Assembly: GCF_042679605.1 (NCBI RefSeq)
Contig: NZ_JBHTMU010000007.1
Coordinates: forward strand, 62,001-126,000
DNA: 64,000 nt
Source of the DNA: Litorisediminicola beolgyonensis
GTDB lineage: Bacteria > Pseudomonadota > Alphaproteobacteria > Rhodobacterales > Rhodobacteraceae
Direction of reading: 5' to 3'
In this document: positions 53,360-61,743 of the stretch, piece after piece
Layout: every line of letters starts with the position of its first letter
How positions within the stretch are numbered: the first letter of the stretch is position 1
Program-made: the position numbers and the translations under genes
The notes under the pieces: model-generated
What the model saw: only the letters and a program-made list of their open reading frames with translations
Told to the model about the DNA's origin: nothing
Database searches by the model: none

Positions 53360-53752
53360 ATGATCGTTCGTGATTTCAACAAACTCAAAACCACCGACAA
53401 GGCCGTCTCAGACGCACAGTGGACATCCGTCCGGATGCTGCTTGCCGATGACGGGATGGGCTTCTCGTTCCACATCACCACCCTCGAAGCCGGGTCGGAG
53501 CACACGTTCCACTACAAGAACCACTTCGAGAGCGTCTACTGCATGTCCGGCAAGGGCTCGATCACCGATCTCGCCACCGGCGAGACGCACGAGATCACGC
53601 CCGGCGTCATGTATGCGCTGAACGAGCACGACCACCACACCCTGCGTGCCGAGGAAGAGCTGGTCATGGCCTGCTGCTTCAACCCGCCGGTGACCGGCAA
53701 CGAAGTGCACCGCGAAGACGGCTCCTACGCCGCGCCGGACGAAGCGGCCTGA
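53360..53752 (+). CDS. ectC: L-ectoine synthase
   Basis: EctC closes N-gamma-acetyl-diaminobutyrate to ectoine. The 130-residue cupin starts MIVRDFNKLKTTDKAV, as EctC proteins do, and has the metal-site region HTFHYKNHFESVYCMSG with the characteristic glutamate and tyrosine, then ALNEHDHHTLRAEEE. It follows ectB by five bases. The gene after it is ask, not ectD, so 5-hydroxyectoine is not made from this cluster. Confidence 0.97.
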   Translation: MIVRDFNKLKTTDKAVSDAQWTSVRMLLADDGMGFSFHITTLEAGSEHTFHYKNHFESVYCMSGKGSITDLATGETHEITPGVMYALNEHDHHTLRAEEELVMACCFNPPVTGNEVHREDGSYAAPDEAA

Positions 53753-53781
53753 ACCGCGCCGCGCAGGCACAGACGACCTTC

Positions 53782-53811
53782 GGTCGGGGCGGCCCCTTTT
53801 CCGCCCTGACC
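53782..53811 (+). terminator. hairpin between ectC and ask
   Basis: GGTCGGGGCGG and CCGCCCTGACC pair over 11 bases with one G-T wobble around an eight-base loop. There is no T run after it. It may attenuate ask expression or protect the ectABC message. Confidence 0.45.
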
Positions 53812-53855
53812 CTCCTCACCGAACAAGACGACCCAGAAAGGAGAGCGATCACCCC

Positions 53856-55283
53856 ATGACGCTCGAGTTCAAGAACCACACCGTCGAAAAGATCGGCGGC
53901 ACCTCGATGTCGCGCCTCGATGAACTGCTGGAGCCGCTCTTCCGCGTCTCGGACCCGGACTACAATCGCATCTTCGTGGTCTCCGCGTTCGGCGGCATCA
54001 CCGACCTCCTCCTTGAACACAAGAAGACCGGCGAGCCTGGCGTCTTCGCGCATTTCGCCGACGAGACCGACGAGCACGCCTATATGAGCGCGCTCTCCAA
54101 GGTCGACCGGGCCATGCGCGACGCCCATGACGCCCTGCTGGAGCACCCCGCCGACCGCCAGGAAGCCGACGACTTCGTCCGCGACCGCGTCGAGGGCGCC
54201 CGCAACTGCCTCATCGACCTGCATCGCCTCTGCTCCTACGGCCATTTCCGCCTGAGCCAGCACATGGCGCTGACCCGCGAGCTGCTCTCGGGGCTGGGCG
54301 AGGCGCATTCCGCCTTCGTCACCTCGCTGCTGCTGCGCCGCAACGGCGTGAACGCGCGCTGCGTCGACCTCTCGGGCTGGCGCGACGACCGCGAGATGAC
54401 GCTCGACCAGCGCATCGAGGACGCTCTCAAGAGCATCGACCTCGAGACCGAGATGCCGATCGTCACGGGCTACGCGCAATGCGCCGAAGGCCTGATGAAC
54501 AAGTACGACCGCGGCTATTCCGAGGTCACCTTCAGCCAGATCGCGGCCCTCACCGAGGCGCGCGAGGCGATCATCCACAAGGAATTCCACCTTTCCTCCG
54601 CCGACCCGAAACTCGTCGGCGCGGAAAATGTGCGCAAGCTCGGTCACACCAATTACGACGTGGCCGACCAGCTGTCGAACATGGGGATGGAGGCGATCCA
54701 CCCGACCGCCGCCAAGGCACTGCGCCAGACCCGCGTGCCGCTCCGTGTCACCAACGCCTTCGAGCCGGAAGATCCCGGCACGCTGATCGACGAGGCCGAA
54801 GCCGAACAGGGCGTGGCCGAGATCGTCTGCGGTCTCGACGTCTACGCGCTCGAGCTCTTCGAGCAGGACATGGTCGGCGTCAAAGGCTACGATGCCCAGA
54901 CCCTCGACATCCTGACCCGCCACAACCTGCGCATCGTGTCGAAGACCTCGAATGCGAATACGATCACGCATTATGTCGACGCCCCGATCAGCGCCCTCCG
55001 CAAGGTCGAGAACGAGCTCGCCAAGGTCTATCCGAATGCCGAGGTCAACGTGCAGGCCACCGCCATTGTGTCGGTGATCGGGCGCGACCTGCGCGGCCTC
55101 CACGTGCTCGAGCGCGGTCTCGGCGCCCTGCGCGGAGGCGAGATCGACGTGATCTCCGCCCACCAGACCACCCGGACGGTCGATGCGCAGTTCGTGGTGA
55201 AGCGCGATGACCGCGACCGCTCCATCACAGTGCTGCATGACACGTTCATGGGCAAAGGCGACGTGGCCAAGCTCGTCGCCTGA
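53856..55283 (+). CDS. ask: ectoine-specific aspartate kinase
   Basis: This 475-residue aspartokinase starts with FKNHTVEKIGGTSMSR (catalytic lysine in KIGGTS) and has FVVSAFGG, the aspartate-binding region DRGYSEVTFSQIAAL and two C-terminal ACT-like segments. The linkage to ectABC identifies it as Ask_Ect, an isoform known to escape normal feedback by lysine and threonine and to supply aspartyl phosphate for ectoine. It is the last gene of the operon and ends before a terminator. Confidence 0.94.
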   Translation: MTLEFKNHTVEKIGGTSMSRLDELLEPLFRVSDPDYNRIFVVSAFGGITDLLLEHKKTGEPGVFAHFADETDEHAYMSALSKVDRAMRDAHDALLEHPADRQEADDFVRDRVEGARNCLIDLHRLCSYGHFRLSQHMALTRELLSGLGEAHSAFVTSLLLRRNGVNARCVDLSGWRDDREMTLDQRIEDALKSIDLETEMPIVTGYAQCAEGLMNKYDRGYSEVTFSQIAALTEAREAIIHKEFHLSSADPKLVGAENVRKLGHTNYDVADQLSNMGMEAIHPTAAKALRQTRVPLRVTNAFEPEDPGTLIDEAEAEQGVAEIVCGLDVYALELFEQDMVGVKGYDAQTLDILTRHNLRIVSKTSNANTITHYVDAPISALRKVENELAKVYPNAEVNVQATAIVSVIGRDLRGLHVLERGLGALRGGEIDVISAHQTTRTVDAQFVVKRDDRDRSITVLHDTFMGKGDVAKLVA

Positions 55284-55307
55284 GCCACCACACGCATCCA
55301 CGCCTGA

Positions 55308-55342
55308 AGCCGCGCTTCCTATCCGGGAGCGCGGCTGTTTTC
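55308..55342 (+). terminator. terminator of the ect operon
   Basis: AGCCGCGCT and AGCGCGGCT pair over nine bases around an 11-base loop, followed by GTTTTC. It lies 25 bases after the ask stop codon. Confidence 0.75.
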
Positions 55343-55464
55343 GGCGCAGGAACAGGCACATCAGGAGAATGTGACCACCCGCACTTTCGTCAAGGTTGAC
55401 TTTGCAGAGATGGAAGTCACTGTTGGTTCATGTGCGAAGTTATTGGTTTTTGGGGGGATCTGAC

Positions 55465-55923
55465 GTGGGCTCTGTCTTCTTGGATCGGGCGATGAGTCAT
55501 GCGGCGCATGGGCTCATGTCACTCGAGAAGGCCACGCTCGGGGCAAAGCGCCTCGCAGACAGTCCGGACGGGTACAAGGCGAGCAATCAGACCGTCGTCG
55601 AGAAGATGCTGATCCTGTCGTCCCTGGCCGCGCAGCTTCAGGACGCCCGCACGCACCAGCTTCAGCTGCTCAAGCAACTGACCGAGCTGGAAGAGGCCGC
55701 GATCCGCGACCAGGAGTTCGAGCGGAAGCGCGCGCTCTACCGCCGCCACACCCTCGCCAATGGTTTCACGGTGTTGCGCCTGGCAAAGCCTCAGGAAAAC
55801 CCCGAGCTCTTCCTCAGCGTCTGCCCGCATTGCGCCGAAAGCCGGCACGAGTTTCATCCGCTGCACCCGTTCGGCAGCGGATTGGCCTGCAGCGCCTGCG
55901 ATGCGACCTTCGTGACCGCCTAG
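55465..55923 (+). CDS. unknown coiled-coil protein with C-terminal zinc ribbon
   Basis: I choose GTG at 55465, preceded by GGGGGGAT, giving 152 residues; the frame is open to a TTG at 55396. The middle is helical and probably coiled coil (MLILSSLAAQLQDARTHQLQ, then LKQLTELEEAAIRDQEFERK). The C terminus has CPHC and, after 20 residues, CSAC, a likely zinc ribbon. I do not recognise the family. It follows the ect operon after its terminator, and a TTGACT at 55396 could be its -35. Confidence 0.6.
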   Translation: MGSVFLDRAMSHAAHGLMSLEKATLGAKRLADSPDGYKASNQTVVEKMLILSSLAAQLQDARTHQLQLLKQLTELEEAAIRDQEFERKRALYRRHTLANGFTVLRLAKPQENPELFLSVCPHCAESRHEFHPLHPFGSGLACSACDATFVTA

Positions 55924-56126
55924 ACGTCCTGGGGGCGCGGTCTGAGCGACAATTCCGCCCGGCTCCGCGTCTCGGTCAGCCCAAGATCGTCGATCACCGC
56001 CAGCGCCGCCTCTCGCGACCGCGCGCGCTCTTCTTCGGTGATGCTGTCCCAGCCTTTGTCGTTGATCACGCGCGAAATCGTCGCCGCGACAACGTCGACA
56101 AGACCGTCGTCCCTTAAATAAGGCAT
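55920..56126 (-). CDS. unknown 68-residue protein
   Basis: This small protein reads as helical and charged, with DDGLVDVVAATISRVIND in the first half and SREAALAVIDDLGLTET in the second. It resembles small conserved hypothetical proteins of Rhodobacterales but I can name no family. It overlaps the end of the convergent zinc-ribbon gene by four bases. Codon use looks like the rest of the window. Confidence 0.5.
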   Translation of the reverse strand: MPYLRDDGLVDVVAATISRVINDKGWDSITEEERARSREAALAVIDDLGLTETRSRAELSLRPRPQDV

Positions 56127-56547
56127 GCCGCCTCCAAACTCGAAATACCAAACCTGTCGTCTTGACGCGCGCCGCTCTGAAGAGCCTGTCCCGCGCTCCG
56201 TCCCGGATAACCGACGCGACTCTCGCGGATCAATGATTGCCCGGGGCCCCGGCGGAAGATTTGAAAATTGTTTCCGTATTTTCGCGACTTACGAGAATGC
56301 TTCTCGGAGCCACACGTTTAGGTCAACCGGGTGACGCCGCGTGACCGCCCGAGGGCGCGGATGCCGGTCCCGCGCCGTCCTATCGGAGCCTGCCCAAAGT
56401 CGAGGGCGCGGGGCCCGCGTGACATACCGCTCCGGGACTTGCATAAACAGGCAACCGGCGGTGATCACATCCCGTGGCGCCGACGCGGTCGACATTCGGC
56501 CACCCTTGCGTGACCACGCCCGCGCGCGCCCAGTTGGAGAGCCCACC
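56127..56547. other. 421-base gap with no recognised gene
   Basis: I see no convincing ORF, tRNA or known RNA here. The part near 56250-56330 is richer in A and T than its surroundings, with a CCGGGGCCCCGG palindrome at about 56236. It should contain the promoters of the two flanking genes, which are divergent. A minus-strand frame at 56289-56549 has proline- and arginine-rich composition of a shadow reading frame. Confidence 0.4.
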
Positions 56548-57612
56548 ATGCCCGACCTCTACGACAATCCCCTGCGCGGCCATCCGGACCAACTGGACCT
56601 GCCCGCCAGCATCCCCCTGCCCGAGGACGATCCCGCCCCGGTCGAAGAGCTGCTTTCCCGCTGCCCCGCGCATGCGGAAACCCCGCTTGTCGAGGCGCCC
56701 GGTCTGGCGGAGGCCGCAGGGATCGGCGCGCTTTTCGTCAAGGACGAACGGGACCGCATGGGTCTCGGCAGCTTCAAGGCGCTCGGCGCCGCGCATGTGA
56801 TCGCCCGCGCCGCGGTCGAGACCGGCGCGGAAGATCTGACGCAGGCGCTCACGGGCGAGACCTACGTCACCGCCTCGGCCGGGAACCACGGGCTGTCCGT
56901 CGCCGCCGGTGCGCGGGTCTTCGGCGCCAAGGCCGTGGTCTATCTCTCCGACACGGTGCCCCATGCCTTCGCCCTCCGGCTCGAGGAGACCGGCGCCGAG
57001 GTCGTGCGCGCGGGCAAGACCTATGAGGCCAGCATGGATGCCGCCGCCGAGGCCGCGCAGCAGAAGGGCTGGCGGCTGCTCTCGGACAGTTCCTGGGAGG
57101 GCTATACCGACCCGCCCCGTCTCCTGATGCAGGGCTATCTCGCGCTCATGGCCGAGGTGGCTCGCCAGATCGGAGACGCGCCGAGCCACGTCTTCGTTCA
57201 GGCCGGTGTCGGGGGTCTCGCCGCCGCGGTCGCGGCCGCCGCGCGCCGCGCCTGGGGCGACGCCCCGCGGATCGTGATCGTCGAGCCGACGGCGGCGCCC
57301 TGCATCGCCAAGAGCCTCAGCGCAGGCATGCCGGTTCTGACCGAGGGGCCGGTCTCGACCATGGGGCGGCTCGACTGCAAGGCGGCGTCGCTGATCGCGC
57401 TCAAGGGCCTCGCGCGGGACGCGGACGCGGTCGTTCTGGTCTCCGACGGCGAGGTCGCGGACCAGATGGCGCGGATCGCGGATGCGGGGCTCGAGACCAC
57501 GCCCTCGGGCGGGGCCGGGCTGGCCGCCCTTCTGACCAGCGACGCCTTGCGCGACCGGCTAGGGCTGACCGCCTCGTCGCGCGCCCTCGCCTTCGTCACC
57601 GAAACCGCCTGA
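56548..57612 (+). CDS. diaminopropionate ammonia-lyase-like PLP enzyme
   Basis: This 354-residue protein has the fold-type II PLP signature: DRMGLGSFKALGAAH with the Schiff-base lysine, TASAGNHGLSVAAGARVFG, QAGVGGLAAAV for the phosphate of PLP, and TPSGGAGLAALL near the end. The sequence is closest in memory to diaminopropionate ammonia-lyase (DpaL/YgeX), which turns 2,3-diaminopropionate into pyruvate and ammonia; a threonine- or serine-dehydratase role is possible. The ATG at 56548 follows GGAGAG. It is convergent with the EamA gene. Confidence 0.8.
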   Translation: MPDLYDNPLRGHPDQLDLPASIPLPEDDPAPVEELLSRCPAHAETPLVEAPGLAEAAGIGALFVKDERDRMGLGSFKALGAAHVIARAAVETGAEDLTQALTGETYVTASAGNHGLSVAAGARVFGAKAVVYLSDTVPHAFALRLEETGAEVVRAGKTYEASMDAAAEAAQQKGWRLLSDSSWEGYTDPPRLLMQGYLALMAEVARQIGDAPSHVFVQAGVGGLAAAVAAAARRAWGDAPRIVIVEPTAAPCIAKSLSAGMPVLTEGPVSTMGRLDCKAASLIALKGLARDADAVVLVSDGEVADQMARIADAGLETTPSGGAGLAALLTSDALRDRLGLTASSRALAFVTETA

Positions 57613-57615
57613 CGC

Positions 57616-58485
57616 TCAGGCGCGCTGCACCCGCGCCAGCTGCACGGCAAGGATGCCCGCGGCGATCACCGCGACACCGACGAAATCCGCCCAGCCCAGC
57701 GCCTCGCCCAGAAGCGCGGCCGCGATCAGGACACCGAGAAACGGGTTGAGGAAGTGGAAGGTCGCCGCCTTCACCGCGCCGATCCGCTCGACCAGCAGGA
57801 ACCAGACCAGCGTGGCCAGCACGCCGGGCACCAGCACGGTGTAGAGAAACGCTATGAGAAGCGTCCAGGACGGCTCGAACACCGGCGTCTCGAACAGCGC
57901 CGCGGGCAAGGCCAGCGCCGCCGCACCGACGAGCATCTGCAGGCCCACGACCATCAGCACGTTCCCCCTTGCGTTGGCCGTGCGCACCGTCAGGGTCGCG
58001 GCCGCGAGCGATGCCGCCCCCAGGATACAGAGCGCCACGCCCCAGACATCGACGCCCGCCGAGAGCCGCGCGCCCATGATCAGGACCACCCCGCCGATCC
58101 CGGCGACGAGACCCGCGATGCCCAGAGCGGGCAGTTTCTCGCGGAAGACCAGCCAGTTCGCCAGCGCCACGATCAGCGGCATGGTCGAGGCGATGATCGC
58201 CGCGAGCGAGGCCTCTATGGTCTGCATCGCCACGAAGTTCAGGCCGAGATAGAGCGCGTTCTGACAGAGCCCGAAGATGATCGTCGCGCGCCACTGGCCG
58301 CGGGTCAGCCGCCAGCTTTGGCCCATCGCGCGGGCGATGGCGATGGCGATGATCCCCGACAGGAGAAACCGCAGGCTGAGCGCCATGAGCGGCGGCGCGG
58401 CGGTGACGATGATGCGGGCCGAGGTGAAGGCCGAGGACCACATCGCCGCAAAGGCGAGCCCCATCAGCATGGCCCTGATATCCAT
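57616..58485 (-). CDS. EamA/DMT-family permease
   Basis: This 289-residue protein has ten hydrophobic segments in two EamA repeats, the first beginning LMGLAFAAMWSSAFTSARI and the second after residue 145. The motif FLNPFLGVLIAAALLGE near the C terminus is typical. Such drug/metabolite transporters usually export amino acids or other metabolites. The ATG at 58485 follows AGGAGGA. It ends three bases from the convergent lyase gene, which may be accidental. Confidence 0.88.
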   Translation of the reverse strand: MDIRAMLMGLAFAAMWSSAFTSARIIVTAAPPLMALSLRFLLSGIIAIAIARAMGQSWRLTRGQWRATIIFGLCQNALYLGLNFVAMQTIEASLAAIIASTMPLIVALANWLVFREKLPALGIAGLVAGIGGVVLIMGARLSAGVDVWGVALCILGAASLAAATLTVRTANARGNVLMVVGLQMLVGAAALALPAALFETPVFEPSWTLLIAFLYTVLVPGVLATLVWFLLVERIGAVKAATFHFLNPFLGVLIAAALLGEALGWADFVGVAVIAAGILAVQLARVQRA

Positions 58486-58624
58486 CGTGTTCCTCCTGCC
58501 CGGCTTGGGGCGCACCTGACCGGAGCCGCGCGCGATGTGCAAGCCCAGGGACCCGGCGCGCGCCGCAAGGCCGGTATTCGCATCGCGCCGGTCTCGGCCG
58601 GACCGGTGCCCGGAAAACGAAAAA

Positions 58625-58648
58625 CCCCCGCCTGTCGAGCAGGCGGGG
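58625..58648 (-). terminator. terminator of ccrM
   Basis: On the minus strand CCCCGCCTG and CAGGCGGGG pair over nine bases around a five-base loop, followed by GTTTTTCGTTTTCC. It lies about 60 bases after the ccrM stop codon. Confidence 0.8.
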
Positions 58649-58706
58649 TAAGGTGCGGGTCCGGAGAGCGGTCACGGACCCTGGCGGTAACTGTGTGAGA
58701 GAGGCC

Positions 58707-59813
58707 TCAGCCCCCGGCCATCTCGGCCCGGATTTGCTGGCGCAAGACGTCGATCGGCACCGTCTTGCCGTCGCGCTTGAAGTGCCAGTAGGTCCAGCCG
58801 TTGCAGCTCGGTGCGCCCTCGAGATGGGCGCCGACCTGGTGGATCGATCCCTTGACGTCGAGACCGACCAGCGTGCCGTCGGCGCGAACACGCGCCGATT
58901 TCCCGGTGGCCGAGACCAGCGTCTCGCCGGGGCGCAACATGCCCCGCTCGACGAGTTGGCCAAACGGAACGCGCGGCTCGGCGCGCTTGGCGCGGGTTAC
59001 CTCGAGAGCCGTCTTGTCGAACTTGCGAACGCCCGCGATGCGGCGCTCCGCGACGGCGCGATAGGCGGGCTCACGTTCGATCCCGATCCAGTCGCGGCCA
59101 AGCATCTTGGCCACGGCGCCGGTGGTGCCGGTGCCGAAGAACGGGTCGAGCACGACGTCGCCGACATTGGTGGAGCCCACGAGAACCCGGTGCAGAAGCG
59201 CCTCGGGCTTCTGGGTCGGATGCGCCTTGTCGCCGTGCTCGTCCTTCAGGCGCTCACCGCCATTGCAGATCGGCAGCACCCAGTCCGAGCGCATCTGGAT
59301 GCCCTCGTTCAGCGATTTCAGCGCCTCGTAGTTGAAGGTGTATTTCGCGCCTTCCTCCTTGGAGGCCCAGATCATCGTCTCATGCGCGTTGGTCAGCCGC
59401 TTGCCGCGGAAATTCGGCATCGGATTCGACTTGCGCCAGACCACGTCATTCAGGATCCAGAACCCGTGATCCTGCAGCGCCGAGCCGACGCGGAAGATGT
59501 TGTGATAGGAACCGATCACCCAGAGCGCGCCATTGGGCTTCAGAAGACGCTTGGCCTCGGCCAGCCAGGCGCGGGTGAAGGCATCGTAGGCGGCGAAGCT
59601 CTGGAACTGGTCCCAGTGGTCGTCGACCGCATCGACGCGCGAGTTGTCGGGGCGATGCAGCTCGCCCTTGAGCTGCAGGTTGTAGGGCGGATCGGCGAAA
59701 ATCAGGTCGACCGACGCGTCCGGCAGGGCCTGCATCGCCTCGATGCAATCCCCTGCTAGGATCGTGTTGAGAGGGAGCGCTTTCGCGCCCTTCAGATCGG
59801 TCATCTTCGTCAT
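58707..59813 (-). CDS. ccrM: cell-cycle DNA adenine methyltransferase CcrM (GANTC)
   Basis: CcrM methylates adenine in GANTC, controlling cell-cycle genes in alphaproteobacteria. The 368-residue protein has the catalytic DPPY at 41-44 (FADPPYNLQLKG), DPFFGTGTTG for SAM binding and the C-terminal CcrM-specific domain with APSCNGWTYWHFKRDGK, which aids DNA recognition. ATG 59813 follows GAGGCAGAG; ATG 59804 is the alternative. It follows rnhB on the same strand. Three GANTC sites lie just upstream, and Lon, which degrades CcrM in Caulobacter, is encoded in the same window. Confidence 0.95.
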   Translation of the reverse strand: MTKMTDLKGAKALPLNTILAGDCIEAMQALPDASVDLIFADPPYNLQLKGELHRPDNSRVDAVDDHWDQFQSFAAYDAFTRAWLAEAKRLLKPNGALWVIGSYHNIFRVGSALQDHGFWILNDVVWRKSNPMPNFRGKRLTNAHETMIWASKEEGAKYTFNYEALKSLNEGIQMRSDWVLPICNGGERLKDEHGDKAHPTQKPEALLHRVLVGSTNVGDVVLDPFFGTGTTGAVAKMLGRDWIGIEREPAYRAVAERRIAGVRKFDKTALEVTRAKRAEPRVPFGQLVERGMLRPGETLVSATGKSARVRADGTLVGLDVKGSIHQVGAHLEGAPSCNGWTYWHFKRDGKTVPIDVLRQQIRAEMAGG

Positions 59814-59870
59814 TTCTCTGCCTCTGTCCCCGGCGCTCTGACGGCGCATCTGGTGGTTGAGGCAAAGACT

Positions 59871-59909
59871 GAGTCAAAGCTGATTCGCGGTCAATTCCAT
59901 TTTTGAATC
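59871..59909. promoter_or_regulatory. cluster of three GANTC sites upstream of ccrM
   Basis: GAGTC at 59871-59875, GATTC at 59882-59886 and GAATC at 59905-59909 all fit the CcrM target within 39 bases, in the gap between rnhB and ccrM. In Caulobacter the ccrM promoter is itself controlled by GANTC methylation, so autoregulation is plausible here. Confidence 0.7.
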
Positions 59910-60546
59910 ATGGCTTTGCAGAAATTTCTTGAAACAAGATATTGTGGACGGGCTTGAAGGACCGCCTATGATGTGGGGTCACGCCGAGATCTCGAAGCGC
60001 GGAGATGTGGCTTTTCGACGGGTATCCCATGTTGGTCTCCCAACCGTATCCCGGATACTGTTGCGCCAAATCCCGCATCCCCTTGTCACGCCACGATTTT
60101 GCCACAATTGAGGCCGCCGCGATGGACACGGACCGGGCGTCTCCCTTGATCACCGCGCTCGCCGGACAGGGGCAGTCGCGCGGGATCATGTTGCCATCGA
60201 TCAAGAGGTGATCGGGCCGGACCGGCAGGGCCTCGACCGCGCGCAGCATGGCCAGGTGGCTGGCGCGCAGGATGTTGATCTCGTCGATCTCGGCGACGCT
60301 CGCCGACCCGATGCCGACGAGACAGCGCTCCATCAGCAGAGCCGTCAGCGCCTCGCGCTTCCGCTCGCTCAACTTCTTGGAATCGTTCAGCCCCTCGGGC
60401 AGCGTGGCGGGGTCGAAGATCACCGCGGCGGCGACGACAGGACCGGCCAGCGGCCCTCGCCCGACCTCGTCGACCCCAGCGATGGCGCCTGCACCCTGCG
60501 CCAGAAGCGCCTCTTCCAGCGATGAATCGGGACCCGGCATGGGCAT
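59908..60546 (-). CDS. rnhB: ribonuclease HII
   Basis: RnhB cleaves RNA in RNA-DNA hybrids and removes misincorporated ribonucleotides. The 212-residue protein has AGVDEVGRGPLAGPV with the first two catalytic acids (DE), LNDSKKLSERKRE, HLLIDGN with the third and SIAAASIVAKSWRD. The gene order rnhB-ccrM on one strand is common in alphaproteobacteria. The start at 60546 is the first ATG of the frame. Confidence 0.95.
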   Translation of the reverse strand: MPMPGPDSSLEEALLAQGAGAIAGVDEVGRGPLAGPVVAAAVIFDPATLPEGLNDSKKLSERKREALTALLMERCLVGIGSASVAEIDEINILRASHLAMLRAVEALPVRPDHLLIDGNMIPRDCPCPASAVIKGDARSVSIAAASIVAKSWRDKGMRDLAQQYPGYGWETNMGYPSKSHISALRDLGVTPHHRRSFKPVHNILFQEISAKP

Positions 60547-60588
60547 GGTCCTACCAGCCCGGCGACCTCCCTCGCCAGAAAGAAAAAA

Positions 60589-60617
60589 GGGCGCGGATCC
60601 GGCGGAGATCCGCGCCC
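60589..60617 (-). terminator. terminator of the DWQ-repeat protein gene
   Basis: GGGCGCGGATC and GATCCGCGCCC pair perfectly over 11 bases with a seven-base loop. On the minus strand it is followed by TTTTTTCTTTC. Confidence 0.85.
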
Positions 60618-60670
60618 CCTCGGTTCGGCGCCCCCGGGGGCCAAGTGACGCCTCGCCGAACTCTGCCGCC

Positions 60671-61276
60671 TCAGCGGCGGGACAAACTCCAGCCGCGCTC
60701 CCGAAGGCACTGGGCCTCGTAGCCGACCCGAAGGCCGTGCGGCGTGTCGACCCGGGTCAGACAGCTGTCGGGAAGATGCCGTGCGCTCGCATAGCTGCGC
60801 TCGACGCAGCGCACGCCCAGCACCTCGGTCCGGCGCCCGCTGCGGCTGCGCGTGTCGAGAAGACAGGCCGCGGGCAGCGGCGCGCGGCGCAGGTCCCCCC
60901 TGTCGCGCTTCTGCCAGTCGTAGAGCGGGTGACCTTTCGGGAACCACCGGCTGCCGCCCTCCCAGCGGTCGTAGCGGCCCCGATCCTGCCAGTCCTGCCA
61001 GTCCTGCCAGTCCTGCCGACGCTCGCGGTCGCGCGCATGCGCCTCGCGCCGCTCTTTCTCGGCCTCCCGCGCCGCGTCCTTGCGGCGCTCGGCCTCGGTC
61101 TTGGCATTGTCCTCGTCCCGCGCATCCCGGATCAGCTTGCCGATCACCAGAACAGTCGCGATCCCGCCCAGCGCCCGGGCGATATCCTCGGCCTCTGCCG
61201 CGCGGGCCGGAGATGCGGAGACCCCAGCGGTTACCAGCGAGACAGAGAGAACGGCGGCGATGAACTTGCGGGACAT
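60671..61276 (-). CDS. exported basic protein with DWQ repeats, unknown
   Basis: This 201-residue protein has a signal peptide ending near ASPARA (ATG 61276 with AAAGGACC upstream). A helical, highly charged segment follows (KTEAERRKDAAREAEKERRE), then DWQDWQDWQD from a nine-base DNA repeat, and a C-terminal half with four cysteines. I do not recognise the family. It is likely periplasmic and is a single gene ending at a strong terminator. Confidence 0.65.
   Translation of the reverse strand: MSRKFIAAVLSVSLVTAGVSASPARAAEAEDIARALGGIATVLVIGKLIRDARDEDNAKTEAERRKDAAREAEKERREAHARDRERRQDWQDWQDWQDRGRYDRWEGGSRWFPKGHPLYDWQKRDRGDLRRAPLPAACLLDTRSRSGRRTEVLGVRCVERSYASARHLPDSCLTRVDTPHGLRVGYEAQCLRERGWSLSRR
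60984..61018 (-). repeat. nine-base coding repeat (DWQ)
   Basis: TCCTGCCAG is repeated three times plus a partial fourth copy. Read on the minus strand it encodes D-W-Q units. Changes in copy number would keep the frame. Confidence 0.85.
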
Positions 61277-61467
61277 GGGTCTGGTCCTTTCCTTGGATCG
61301 GGGATCAAGCTCCGTATGTGCCGGGCAGCGCCGGCGATGGGGTCGGTGATCCAAGGCTGGGGTCAGGGGGCCGGGACAGGCAATGTCGCGCCCGTGTCAT
61401 CGGATATCAGCGGTCCGCGACGCTCCGTGTTATTGTTTTTCAGACCGAACGCGCGCAGGGTAAGACC

Positions 61468-61743
61468 ATGAGATACGCACTTGTTTTCATGGCCCTTCTG
61501 GCCCCCTCTCTCGCCCAGGCGGCGTGCTATGCCGATTACAAGGCCAAGCGCACCGACCCGCTGCGCCTGCATTACGGCGTGGCCGAGATCGACGCTCCCT
61601 GCGATAAGAGGTCCGCAGCCGATGCGCTGCGCCCGCGCCTGCGCGATGCAGGCTGGGAGTTGCTGACGATCGTGTCGGTCTTCGACGCGGACGGGCTGGA
61701 AGAGAGGAAGGACAGTGCCGGATCAAACTATCTCCGCTACTGA
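61468..61743 (+). CDS. small exported protein, unknown
   Basis: This 91-residue protein has a signal peptide ending at AQAAC. The mature part has two cysteines (residues 20 and 45) that could form a disulfide, and a segment RLRDAGWELLTIVSVFD. I do not recognise the family. It starts at ATG 61468 after AGGGTAAG and overlaps the next gene by 29 bases, so the two are probably expressed together. Confidence 0.6.
   Translation: MRYALVFMALLAPSLAQAACYADYKAKRTDPLRLHYGVAEIDAPCDKRSAADALRPRLRDAGWELLTIVSVFDADGLEERKDSAGSNYLRY

Noticed and set aside
56289..56549. 86-residue minus-strand ORF in the gap before the DpaL-like gene
   Set aside because: It is rich in proline and arginine, has no motif, and covers the promoter region of the plus-strand gene.
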